Assembly (NCBI RefSeq): GCF_000737535.1
Contig: NZ_CP006269.1
Coordinates: 496,001-560,000, forward strand
Reading direction: 5' to 3'
DNA: 64,000 nucleotides
Source of the DNA: Synechococcus sp. KORDI-100
Lineage (GTDB): Bacteria > Cyanobacteriota > Cyanobacteriia > PCC-6307 > Cyanobiaceae
Shown here: piece after piece, positions 47,705 to 55,361 of the stretch
Layout: each line of letters begins with the position of its first letter
How positions within the stretch are numbered: position 1 is the stretch's first letter
The notes under the pieces: model-generated
The model's database searches: none
What the model was told of the DNA's origin: nothing
What the model saw: the letters and a program-made list of their open reading frames with translations, nothing else
Made by a program: the position numbers and the translations under genes

Positions 47705-48325
47705 ATGTCCAATCGGCTGAGGTTGGTCGTGGGTCTGGGAAACCCCGGCGCGAAATATCACGGAACACGCCACAACATCGGCTTCATGGCTCTGGAGCAG
47801 CTGGCGGAAAGGAATGGACTTCAGTTCCGCCAGCAATCCAAATTGCACGGTCTCACCGCTGATGTCGGCATCGGTGATCAGCGACTGCGTTTGTTGATGC
47901 CCCAGACCTTCATGAATGACAGTGGTCGTTCGATTCGAGCGGCGCTCGACTGGTTCGATCTGCTTCCGGATCAGCTGCTGGTTCTCGTGGACGACATGGA
48001 TCTTCCGCTTGGTCGCCTGCGTTTGAGAGCGAAGGGCAGTGCCGGCGGTCATAACGGTCTGCGCAGCACGATCCAACATCTCAGCACCGAAATGTTTCCA
48101 AGGCTGCGGATTGGGATCGGTGCCCCGGCCGAAACTCCAGTGGAACGCAAAGCTCGAACCGTCTCCCATGTGCTCGGTCATTTCGGCAAGGACGAACAGG
48201 ACACGGTCAAACAGGTGCTGAACGAAGTGCTCGATGGATTGCCGCTGATCCAGCGACTTGGCATCGAACGTGCTGGAAACAGCATCAATGCGTTTCGTCC
48301 TGAGCGACACGCTGAGCAGCGATGA
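47705..48325 (+). CDS. pth: Peptidyl-tRNA hydrolase
   Basis: The 206-residue enzyme releases peptides from prematurely dropped peptidyl-tRNA. VGLGNPGAKYHGTRHNIGF holds the catalytic histidine (RHN), and MPQTFMNDSGRS and VDDMDLPLGRLRLRAKGSAGGHNGLRS are the other signatures. Length is normal. It overlaps the DUF3146 gene by 4 bp. Confidence 0.97.
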   Translation: MSNRLRLVVGLGNPGAKYHGTRHNIGFMALEQLAERNGLQFRQQSKLHGLTADVGIGDQRLRLLMPQTFMNDSGRSIRAALDWFDLLPDQLLVLVDDMDLPLGRLRLRAKGSAGGHNGLRSTIQHLSTEMFPRLRIGIGAPAETPVERKARTVSHVLGHFGKDEQDTVKQVLNEVLDGLPLIQRLGIERAGNSINAFRPERHAEQR

Positions 48326-48579
48326 CGGCCCTACCGGCAACGACAGCCCATCTCAGGGTTCTGAGGCAGTGTTTTCTGGATCAATGTCTCGAAGGAGAAG
48401 TGGCTGCCGGTGGTTTTCAGTGGCAGTTCAGCTGGTTTTTCGATCGTGGGGAACTCACCGTTGAACCCTCGCTTGGACGGGCTTTGATTCAGGACGCTCT
48501 GCGTCGTTTCCTGGTCCGGGCTGACTACCGACTGGAACCTGGTGGCGATTACGTCTTCACCGTCCGCGCACGTTTTTGA
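48322..48579 (+). CDS. DUF3146 family protein
   Basis: The 85-residue soluble product (AHLRVLRQCFLDQCLEGEVAAGGFQWQFSW, then a basic C-terminus ending YVFTVRARF) matches the cyanobacterial DUF3146 pattern. The function is unknown. It is translationally coupled to pth (ATGA overlap). Its end overlaps the convergent YqgF-like gene by 23 bp. Confidence 0.75.
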   Translation: MTALPATTAHLRVLRQCFLDQCLEGEVAAGGFQWQFSWFFDRGELTVEPSLGRALIQDALRRFLVRADYRLEPGGDYVFTVRARF

Positions 48580-48994
48580 TCGGTGGGCTCACCTGCCATG
48601 AACAGGTCAGCTTCAGATAAGCCTCCACCATCACAAGAGCTGCAACTGCATCGAGCTCGGCCGGTGGCACTCTCAGTCCCTCGGGTACGAGTCGCCACAG
48701 GCCTCTGGGTGGCCACAGCTGCCAGTACCGCTGTCGTGCTTTCAAGGTTGTTCCGCGTTCGTTGACCTGGACCACCGTGGTGAGCTTTTGCAATGGTGTC
48801 TTCCAGGCGTCGCTCCCTGTTCCATCGCCCATCACGATCATCGGCAGATTGCCACCCTGACTCCATTGGTCCAGCGTGTTGAGCACAGCCTCAGGCACCA
48901 GCACATCGCTGTCGAGCACCTGGGCTGCGTCAGCCCTGACCAGGACCAGGCCACACTTGCTGCGGCCGGGATCGAATCCGATCACCCTTGTCAT
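48557..48994 (-). CDS. YqgF/RuvC-like resolvase-fold protein
   Basis: The 145-residue product starts with RVIGFDPGRSKCGLVLV, the RNase H-fold strand with a metal-binding aspartate seen in YqgF/RuvX and RuvC. VMGDGTGSD and PPAELDAVAALVMVEAYL are further matches. YqgF proteins process the 5' end of 16S rRNA; this one is shorter and more diverged, so it may be a cyanobacterial variant. Its start overlaps the DUF3084 stop by 4 bp, so they are co-translated. Confidence 0.75.
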   Translation of the reverse strand: MTRVIGFDPGRSKCGLVLVRADAAQVLDSDVLVPEAVLNTLDQWSQGGNLPMIVMGDGTGSDAWKTPLQKLTTVVQVNERGTTLKARQRYWQLWPPRGLWRLVPEGLRVPPAELDAVAALVMVEAYLKLTCSWQVSPPIKNVRGR

Positions 48995-50184
48995 GGTGCG
49001 AGTTGGATCAACACCTGGACCGGGTCAACGCTTTCGCTGGTGTGCGCCGCCACCACCTGGAGATTGACCGATCCGGAGTCACGATTCACCAGTGACTGGC
49101 CTAACTGGTTGAGGGCGTTGGCATCGAACTGCAGCCCCTCCGTCAGCGAGCCCCTCCGCCTCACCTCGGCGAAAGCGGAGGCCAGCAGAAGGTTCATGCT
49201 GGTTCGGATGGTGTCTGGAGTCCGCTTTGTCGCGTCCAGAGTGGCGCTGGCCAGCACTTCTCCCTGACGGGCAACCGTGCGATTGGGGCGGACATCAGGA
49301 ATGGCGTAAACGATGGCCTCTCCCCTGAGAACGTTTGTGGCGGAGCGCATCGACACCACCCAGGTTCCAGGTTTGCTGATCATTTTGCGGAGCCTCTCCA
49401 CATCACTGCGGGGGACAAGAATGATCTGTTTGTCTGGTTTGTTGCCCGGCAGAACCCGCCCATAAGCCGTCAGATTCGCCTCCTGCAGCAGGCGATCGAT
49501 CACCTGCTTGGCCTGGCTGGGATCATCCAGACGCACGGTGGCAGTGGCCAGGGTCTGTCCACTGCTGAGAGCAACATCCCCACGCCGCAAGGCGATCAGA
49601 TTGCGTTCCAGCTGTTTCAGTTCAGTCTCTCCAGCGCTGATGCGATTGCGGACGGCCGCGAGCTCTGTTTCGGTGCGTCGAATATCGGCGTCACGAGCTG
49701 CGATGTCTTGACTGAGCCGATCGCGTTCAGCTTCCAGGGTCTGACGTTGGGCCTGCAGTGGTGCGAGTTCTTCACGCAGCCGACCGGCCCGCTGCTTGGC
49801 TTCCTCAAGCTTCCTCTCCACCTCCTGAGTTTCAGCTCGGGCCGTCCGTCGATCCTTTTCGGCAGAGGCAAGGGCGATTCTGTTTTGTTCGAGTTCCGCC
49901 AGATTGACTTTCAGTTGCTGTCGGCTCTCATTGAGCTTCTGCTGCAGCGCGTCGAGTTCGAACAAGCCGACGCGTAGTTGGCGACTCACCAGCAGCATCA
50001 GGCCAAGGGAGAGGGCACTGATCAGGCTGCCGGTGAGAACCGTGATGACAACGGCTGTACGCCGAGGTCGCATATTGAATAAGCTCAGCCTAGCTTTGCC
50101 AACCCGGCTTCCCAAACGATCGCCAAGGGTCGAGAGCACTCCACCGAGGATGAGCAACGACAGGACGAGCAGCCAGCCGCTCAC
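48991..50184 (-). CDS. DUF3084 family membrane-anchored coiled-coil protein
   Basis: The 397-residue product has two N-terminal membrane helices (WLLVLSLLILGGVLSTLGD and VVITVLTGSLISALSLGLMLLV). A long coiled coil follows, about residues 80-200, rich in Leu/Glu/Arg/Gln. The C-terminal globular domain contains ILVPRSDVERLRK. DUF3084 is widespread in cyanobacteria and of unknown function; the layout suggests an envelope-associated scaffold. ntcA is 27 bp upstream on the same strand, so read-through from the ntcA promoter is possible. Confidence 0.88.
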   Translation of the reverse strand: MSGWLLVLSLLILGGVLSTLGDRLGSRVGKARLSLFNMRPRRTAVVITVLTGSLISALSLGLMLLVSRQLRVGLFELDALQQKLNESRQQLKVNLAELEQNRIALASAEKDRRTARAETQEVERKLEEAKQRAGRLREELAPLQAQRQTLEAERDRLSQDIAARDADIRRTETELAAVRNRISAGETELKQLERNLIALRRGDVALSSGQTLATATVRLDDPSQAKQVIDRLLQEANLTAYGRVLPGNKPDKQIILVPRSDVERLRKMISKPGTWVVSMRSATNVLRGEAIVYAIPDVRPNRTVARQGEVLASATLDATKRTPDTIRTSMNLLLASAFAEVRRRGSLTEGLQFDANALNQLGQSLVNRDSGSVNLQVVAAHTSESVDPVQVLIQLAP

Positions 50185-50211
50185 TGGCTACTCCCTGCAG
50201 GCATGACCTGT

Positions 50212-50934
50212 TCAGCTGAACCGCTTGGCCAGAGCGATTGGATCCAGCACGGTGATCTTCTTGCGATCAATCTGCACCAATCCTGATTGGCGCAAGTCTC
50301 CCAGCAGGCGGGTGATCGTGACGCGGGTGGATCCGATCGCTTCAGCGATCGCCTGGTGAGAGAGGCGAAGGTCGATCGTGATGCCGAGGTCATCAGGGAC
50401 ACCGAAATCTCGGCAAAGCACCAGCAGGAAACTCACCAGACGGGAGGACATGTCGCGGTGCGTGAGGGTCTCAATCATCGTTTCCGTCTGAAGGATCCGA
50501 CTGGACAGTCCCTGCAGCAGTCGCAGGCCAACGGCGGTGTCCGCTTCGATTGCAGCGCGAACGGAGGCTGCGGGGGCGGTCACCATCTCAACGCGGGTGA
50601 AGGCGACAGCGTGATAAAAGCGGTCGGATCGATGTCCCGTCAGCAGCGAGAGCACCCCGAACAGGCTGTTTTCTCGAAGAAGAGCCACGGTGATTTCTTC
50701 ACCTGATTCATAGACGCGGGACAGGCGAACCGCTCCACGGCGGATCAGGTAGACGCGCTCCGCTGGATCACCTGGGAAAAAGATTGTCTTATTGCGTTCC
50801 ACCAGTTCGCTGCTGGCACCATCGAGATCACGGATCACATCGAGCAAGGAGCGGCTCGAGGGAGCCTGCGACGCCAATGCTGATGGAGGCACGGTTGGGG
50901 AGTAGCGAGTGAAACCACTGCTGGCTGCATTCAT
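50212..50934 (-). CDS. ntcA: Global nitrogen regulator NtcA
   Basis: The 240-residue CRP-family regulator activates nitrogen-scavenging genes when 2-oxoglutarate is high. The cyclic-nucleotide-binding-fold effector domain ([51 protein letters not shown]) is followed by the helix-turn-helix ([25 protein letters not shown]). Near-identity to the cyanobacterial NtcA consensus makes the call firm. The first twenty residues are less conserved, and an internal start is possible. The promoter has a complete NtcA site, listed separately. Confidence 0.98.
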   Translation of the reverse strand: MNAASSGFTRYSPTVPPSALASQAPSSRSLLDVIRDLDGASSELVERNKTIFFPGDPAERVYLIRRGAVRLSRVYESGEEITVALLRENSLFGVLSLLTGHRSDRFYHAVAFTRVEMVTAPAASVRAAIEADTAVGLRLLQGLSSRILQTETMIETLTHRDMSSRLVSFLLVLCRDFGVPDDLGITIDLRLSHQAIAEAIGSTRVTITRLLGDLRQSGLVQIDRKKITVLDPIALAKRFS

Positions 50935-50967
50935 GGTTTCGCCGCTTGGATCAATCTTCCTCTCAGG

Positions 50968-51009
50968 AAGCTAAGGATCGACGAAGGTTCATCCTGTAAC
51001 AGTCATTAC
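50968..51009 (-). promoter_or_regulatory. NtcA-activated promoter of ntcA
   Basis: GTA-N8-TAC at 51009-50996 is a perfect NtcA box (GTAATGACTGTTAC on the minus strand). Exactly 22 bases further comes TAGCTT at 50973-50968, fitting the TAN3T -10 element of class II NtcA promoters. Predicted transcription begins about 25-30 bases before the ntcA ATG. The arrangement indicates positive autoregulation. Confidence 0.88.
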
Positions 51010-51035
51010 TATTTGTCTGCCGTCTTCCCGGTGCT

Positions 51036-51773
51036 TCAGGCTCTGGAGCGGATGTAGGCCTCTGTTTGGGCGGAGAACAGGCTCTGCAGGCCGGGTTCGG
51101 CGAGATCAAGGAGTTGATTCAGTTGCTCGCGGCTGAATGGAGCCCGTTCGGCTGTCCCCTGGATTTCAAGCAGTCGTCGATCAGACGCCATCACCACATT
51201 CAGGTCCACCTCCGCTCGACTGTCTTCGCTGTAGTCCAGGTCGAGCAGGGCCGTTCCATCGACCAGGCCAACGGACACAGCAGCGACCTGATTGATCAGT
51301 GGGTCGCGTTCGAGCAGGCCACGATCCAGCAGAACGTCTGTCGCGTGACGCAGGGCAAGCCAGGCTCCTGTGACCGCCGCCGTTCTGGTGCCGGCATCGG
51401 CCTGGATCACATCGCAGTCGATCAGCAGACTGCGTTCGCCAAGGGCCTGCATGTCCATGACGGCTCGCAGACTTCGGGCAATCAAGCGTTGGATCTCCTG
51501 CGTGCGACCCGACAGTTTCATGAGTTCTCTTGGCTGGCGTTCAGGCGTGGAGCCGGGCAGGAGCCGGTACTCGGCTGAAATCCAGCCCAGCCCCTCTCCC
51601 TGACGCCAGCGGGGCACCTTGTCCTCCAGGCAGACACTGCACAGCACTGAGGTTTGGCCCGTCTGAACGATCAGTGAGCTGAGTGCGAATCCCATGGGGT
51701 TCCAGCTGACGCTGAAGGGTCTCAAGTCGTTGATGTCGCGGCCGTCTCGGCGAGAAGCGAATTGATCACTCAT
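51036..51773 (-). CDS. rph: Ribonuclease PH
   Basis: The 245-residue phosphorolytic exoribonuclease trims tRNA 3' ends. The start at 51773 gives the canonical N-terminus (SDQFASRRDGRDINDLRPF); a longer frame upstream is not conserved. VLCSVCLEDKVPRW, RSLRAVMDMQALGERSLLIDCDVIQADAGTRTAA and the DLDYSEDSRAEVDLNVVM active-site segment are present. It lies upstream of ntcA on the same strand. The plus-strand adenosyltransferase-like gene starts about 105 bp away in the opposite direction. Confidence 0.97.
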   Translation of the reverse strand: MSDQFASRRDGRDINDLRPFSVSWNPMGFALSSLIVQTGQTSVLCSVCLEDKVPRWRQGEGLGWISAEYRLLPGSTPERQPRELMKLSGRTQEIQRLIARSLRAVMDMQALGERSLLIDCDVIQADAGTRTAAVTGAWLALRHATDVLLDRGLLERDPLINQVAAVSVGLVDGTALLDLDYSEDSRAEVDLNVVMASDRRLLEIQGTAERAPFSREQLNQLLDLAEPGLQSLFSAQTEAYIRSRA

Positions 51774-51878
51774 GGAATGATTGGACAGCACACCACAGGT
51801 AGTGTCAATGGGCTTGATCCTCATGAACTCGCCGCTACATTCAAGGTCTTCCGGGGTGTCCGGTTGACCATCACCGTG

Positions 51879-52481
51879 ATGACCGCCAGCCTGAAATCCA
51901 CGCGCACTCAATCGGCGGAGCTCCCCAGCCAGGACTCGCTGGTCCTTGATCAAGCCGGTTTGCTTCCCCTGCCGTCGGTTCCCTCGAGGGCTCCACTGCA
52001 TCTTGTCGAGGCTGAAGGTCAGCTGCAGGTGCATACCGCTCCCTATCGGGGCAGTTTTTCAACGGTCTTCAGTCAGGCGGTGCGTGCAGCGGGGCTCGGA
52101 AGTCGGGTGTTGATCGCACAATTCCTCAAGGGTGGTGTCCAGCAGGGTCCTGCCGGTTGCGTCAATCTCTGTGGGGGGCTGGCCTGGTTGCGGCCAGACG
52201 TTGAGGCCTGCCTGTCGGAAGCTGGTCTTGAGCAGGCCAGGCCGGCAGTGGCAGAGGTGTGGCACACCTGCCGTCACCACCTGATGCAAGGCGATCTCGA
52301 TCAACTGGTGCTTGATGAACCAGGACTTGCGGTGGCGTTGGGTTATCTCGATGAGCAGGAGTTGATTGACGCTCTTGAGCAGCGGCCCGGCTCGATGGAT
52401 GTGATCATCACCGGACCTGCCATTCCCGCCAGCGTGATGTCCATGGCCGACCAGGTGACTGAATTGCGACGAGGTTTCTGA
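51879..52481 (+). CDS. Corrinoid adenosyltransferase-like protein lacking a P-loop
   Basis: From the ATG at 51879 the product is 200 residues. The C-terminal half follows BtuR/CobO closely: LDEPGLAVALGYLDEQELIDALEQRP, then VIITGPAIP and a DQVTELR ending. LGSRVLIAQFLKGG also matches. The nucleotide-binding P-loop GxGKGKTT, expected just before it, is replaced by APYRGSFST, so ATP binding of the usual kind looks lost. Either it has a changed activity or another enzyme does adenosylation. It overlaps the dcd start by 1 bp, so the two are in one operon. Confidence 0.75.
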   Translation: MTASLKSTRTQSAELPSQDSLVLDQAGLLPLPSVPSRAPLHLVEAEGQLQVHTAPYRGSFSTVFSQAVRAAGLGSRVLIAQFLKGGVQQGPAGCVNLCGGLAWLRPDVEACLSEAGLEQARPAVAEVWHTCRHHLMQGDLDQLVLDEPGLAVALGYLDEQELIDALEQRPGSMDVIITGPAIPASVMSMADQVTELRRGF

Positions 52482-53074
52482 TGCTGAAAAGCGATCGCTG
52501 GATCACTGAGCAAGCCGCCCAAGGGATGATCAGTCCTTTTCAGAAGGGGTTGGTGCGTCATCTGGATCCCAAGAACCGCGAGCGCCCCGTTCTCAGTTTC
52601 GGTTGCTCGTCCTACGGCTACGACCTCAGGTTGTCTCCGCAGGAATTCATGATTTTCCGGCACGTTCCAGGGACCGTGATGAACCCGAAGCGGTTCAATC
52701 CGGCCAACCTGGAGCCCACCCCTCTGCATCAGGACGAGGATGGTCAGTACTTCATCCTTCCGGCCCATTCCTATGGATTGGGAGTGGCCCTGGAGAAACT
52801 CCAGGTTCCGCCGAACATCACGGTGATCTGCCTCGGCAAGAGCACCTATGCCCGCCTCGGGATCATTGTGAACACCACTCCCGCAGAAGCGAGTTGGGAG
52901 GGACATCTCACCCTGGAGTTCAGTAACAGCTCCGGAGCCGACTGTCGTATTTATGCCAGTGAGGGCATCTGTCAGTTGCTGTTTTTCGAAGGGGATCCCT
53001 GCGACACGACGTACAGCGACCGAGCAGGGAAGTACCAGCATCAACCGGAAAAGGTCACCCTCGCCAGGGTTTGA
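52481..53074 (+). CDS. dcd: dCTP deaminase
   Basis: The 197-residue enzyme deaminates dCTP to dUTP to feed thymidylate synthesis. GKSTYARLGIIVNTTPAEASWEGHLTLEFSNSS spans the active-site region with the catalytic Glu, and CSSYGYDLRL is the other family motif. Length is standard. Its start overlaps the adenosyltransferase-like gene by one base (TGATG). thyX, the next pyrimidine gene, lies beyond the AT-rich gap on the other strand. Confidence 0.97.
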   Translation: MLKSDRWITEQAAQGMISPFQKGLVRHLDPKNRERPVLSFGCSSYGYDLRLSPQEFMIFRHVPGTVMNPKRFNPANLEPTPLHQDEDGQYFILPAHSYGLGVALEKLQVPPNITVICLGKSTYARLGIIVNTTPAEASWEGHLTLEFSNSSGADCRIYASEGICQLLFFEGDPCDTTYSDRAGKYQHQPEKVTLARV

Positions 53075-53478
53075 TCACATCAAAGCTGAACTAATCTTGT
53101 TGATATTCCATTGCTATCCAAATCAATATCTCCCTAAGTTTCAAAACAAAAACGATCAATCAATGCGTGAAATATTATCTTGAATGTTGTTGTAAGCCAT
53201 AGCAGGAGTTAATTCCAGATGTATCTCTTTCGCTGGAGTAATTATTTTTTGATGAATTTATGAGTGCATGATTCCTGTCAGTGGAGATTGACGATTAACG
53301 GTCCCAGTAGGTTTTTATTGCCTATCGAAGACTGCTTCATTTGTGTCCATAGAAAATTTTATATGGACACAAATGAAAACTATTACTCAGAAGAGAGTGA
53401 TTGCCGCTTCTCGGCCTCGATGCGTTGCATGACATTGCGTGGGGGCTTGCGAAGAAGGTTCTCTCAGTTGAACTCTCC
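53075..53478. other. AT-rich convergent intergenic region
   Basis: About 400 bp between the convergent dcd and thyX stops is visibly AT-rich compared with the rest of the window and lacks a credible gene. Short open frames here have no ribosome site or family match. It contains the long palindrome listed separately. No insertion-sequence ends, tRNA or attachment-site duplication is seen. Confidence 0.7.
53336..53377. repeat. 42-bp near-perfect palindrome
   Basis: Arms of 16 bp (53336-53351 and 53362-53377, core CATTTGTGTCCATA / TATGGACACAAATG) pair perfectly. After one mismatch the centre AAAATTTT also pairs. The whole element could fold as a long hairpin on either strand. No T run of terminator type adjoins it. 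Confidence 0.85.
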
Positions 53479-54201
53479 TTACGGCGCAAGCCGCGCCCTG
53501 TGCAGCCGACTTTTCTCATACCACTCGGCGAACTGCGGCGCCCAGGTGAGCAAATGAGGCCACATCAGATCGCAGAGCTGACGAATCTCAAGCTGGGCGT
53601 CGAGCTTGGCGCGTAGATCCATGAAGTGCAGAAACGCCCTCAGGCTGAAGCTCACAACGAAGTGCTGGCGGTAGTCGAACGGCAGGATGCCCCGGGCGTG
53701 CTCCTCAGCAAAACCCGCTCGCAACAGATCGCGATAACGCTCGGCGGCGGCTTGACAGTGCTTCAGATCCAGCTGTCTCTGATCCTGGGTGTAGGCATAT
53801 TTTTTGCCTTGCCGATCGCTGTAGTCGCCGACCGGCCGCAGATAGAACACCTCCTCGAGGTCAAGTGCACCATCGGCGGCCCGACAGATGCGTTCGCCGG
53901 TGTATCGCATCGATTGGACGTCGAAGCTGACGCCCACCCTGTGGGTGCGGGCCTGCTGCATCACCGAGTGGGGGAACCAGCCCACGTTCAACACGATCTG
54001 GGCATGTTCGAGGGGGCCGTAGTGGCCACGCTCTCCAGAGAGCAGTCGTTTGACGCAGATCTCGCCCGCGCGTTGTTCATCGGGCCAGTTCTCGCGATCC
54101 CCGGCGACAAACCCCTCGCTGTAGTCCTGATGCATCGCGGCATAGACGCACCGCTGTGGATGAGGAGTTGCAGCGATCAGATCGACCCGGAAACGATCCA
54201 T
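53479..54201 (-). CDS. thyX: Flavin-dependent thymidylate synthase
   Basis: The 240-residue enzyme makes dTMP from dUMP using FADH2 and methylene-folate. The ThyX signature appears as QQARTHRVGVSFDVQSMRYT, with the arginine, histidine and serine of RHRxxS in place, and the C-terminal YEKSRLHRARLAP is normal. No ThyA gene is seen in the window. It lies downstream of txlA by 56 bp on the same strand. It converges with dcd across the AT-rich gap. Confidence 0.96.
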   Translation of the reverse strand: MDRFRVDLIAATPHPQRCVYAAMHQDYSEGFVAGDRENWPDEQRAGEICVKRLLSGERGHYGPLEHAQIVLNVGWFPHSVMQQARTHRVGVSFDVQSMRYTGERICRAADGALDLEEVFYLRPVGDYSDRQGKKYAYTQDQRQLDLKHCQAAAERYRDLLRAGFAEEHARGILPFDYRQHFVVSFSLRAFLHFMDLRAKLDAQLEIRQLCDLMWPHLLTWAPQFAEWYEKSRLHRARLAP

Positions 54202-54257
54202 GGAGTTACCGATACGGCGTTGGCGTGATCATGGCGACCAGCAGCCAGCCCTGCTCA

Positions 54258-54812
54258 TCAGCCGTGGCTTCGAGGGCCGGTGGTTGGTCCGGTTGTTGCA
54301 AGTTCATTGCCAGGAACCGGGCTGAGGCTGCCGATCCCCTGCAGGCCTGGCAGCTCCTTCTCCAGGATCAGAGCTTCACTGATTGCCATGAGATCCTCCG
54401 GCTGCCGCAGGCCGATGGAGCGCCCTCGCTGCATGCCATCGGGGCCAAACAGATCAAGCTGCGGGATGCCGTTGACGTCGTAACGGTCCACGAGGTCCTG
54501 CCAGCGCGGATTGTCGACATTCACCATCACGATGTCCAGCTTGCCTTGGGTGCTCTGTTCCAGGGAGAGCATGGCGGGGGCCATGGCGCGGCAGGCCTGG
54601 CACCAGTCCGCATAGAACTCGATCACCGTCGGGCGGCCGTTGTTCAGGGCGACATCCGGTTCCAGGGATCGCCGTGCCAGCTGTTCGAGAGGCGATTCAC
54701 TCTGAAATCCACCGCGCACGGCAACCAGTGTCACGGCCAGGCCAAGGGCGACGGCCAGTAGAAGCAATTTCTGGGCCTGGCCCAGCAACGGCTGAGGCGT
54801 GCTGCCGGTCAT
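54258..54812 (-). CDS. txlA: Membrane-anchored thioredoxin-like protein (TxlA type)
   Basis: From the ATG at 54812 the product is 184 residues; earlier in-frame starts would read through the promoter region of the divergent gene. One N-terminal helix (LLLLAVALGLAVTLVAV) anchors a thioredoxin domain with FYADWCQACRAMAP as active site (WCxxC) and NGIPQLDLFGPDG as the cis-Pro loop. TxlA-like proteins are thought to deliver thiol reducing power at the membrane in cyanobacteria. It may share a transcript with thyX. Confidence 0.88.
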   Translation of the reverse strand: MTGSTPQPLLGQAQKLLLLAVALGLAVTLVAVRGGFQSESPLEQLARRSLEPDVALNNGRPTVIEFYADWCQACRAMAPAMLSLEQSTQGKLDIVMVNVDNPRWQDLVDRYDVNGIPQLDLFGPDGMQRGRSIGLRQPEDLMAISEALILEKELPGLQGIGSLSPVPGNELATTGPTTGPRSHG

Positions 54813-54875
54813 CAAAAGCACTGCGTTGTCAGCACTCTGACAGGCCTGATCGGTGGGCGCGGCTAGCGTCCAACC

Positions 54876-55361
54876 ATGGTCATTCTGCGCTGTCTCGTTC
54901 TGCCGCTGAGGGCTCCGTTGCTGCTGCTGCTGTTCGGTGTCGCGGTCCTGATGGGAAACCACTGGACGCTGCTGCAGCTGCATCTGGAAAACACCCGAAA
55001 CATCAGTGCCCAGCTGTTTTGGACCGTTGAGGTCACCCAGGTCCTGGCTGTCGTGGTGATCTGCACCATGCCCGATCTGCTGATGCGACAGGTCTCCATG
55101 CTGATGGCAGCCAGTCGCGTCATCAGCCTGGTGATCACCCTGCTGCTGGTGATCACGCTCGGCATCTACGTGCTGCGGTTGAACTTGCTGTCGGACATCC
55201 TGATCATGGCCACCTCAATTCTGCTGGCGCGTCTGGATCTCAGTCGTATCGGAGTCAGCCCACCCTCTGCCATAACCGGATGTCTGTTGTTCATCCTGGT
55301 GATCAGCGGATTGCTGGTTGGCCATGCTCTACCCAGCCCCGTTTTGTTCGCAGACGCCTGA
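54876..55361 (+). CDS. Four-helix membrane protein, unknown
   Basis: The 161-residue product has about four hydrophobic stretches: PLLLLLFGVAVLMG, VLAVVVICTMPDLL, VISLVITLLLVITLGIYVL and TGCLLFILVISGLLVGHAL. There is an RQVSM basic turn between the second and third. I do not recognise the family. It is divergent from txlA (63 bp) and its end overlaps the lytic transglycosylase gene by 33 bp. Confidence 0.7.
   Translation: MVILRCLVLPLRAPLLLLLFGVAVLMGNHWTLLQLHLENTRNISAQLFWTVEVTQVLAVVVICTMPDLLMRQVSMLMAASRVISLVITLLLVITLGIYVLRLNLLSDILIMATSILLARLDLSRIGVSPPSAITGCLLFILVISGLLVGHALPSPVLFADA

Noticed and set aside
53483-53497. GGCGC-AAGCC-GCGCC hairpin as thyX terminator
   Set aside because: It lies inside the last codons of thyX and lacks a T run.
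53264-53557. A 97-codon open frame in the AT-rich gap
   Set aside because: It runs into thyX on the other strand, has no ribosome site, and spans the palindrome; no protein features seen.
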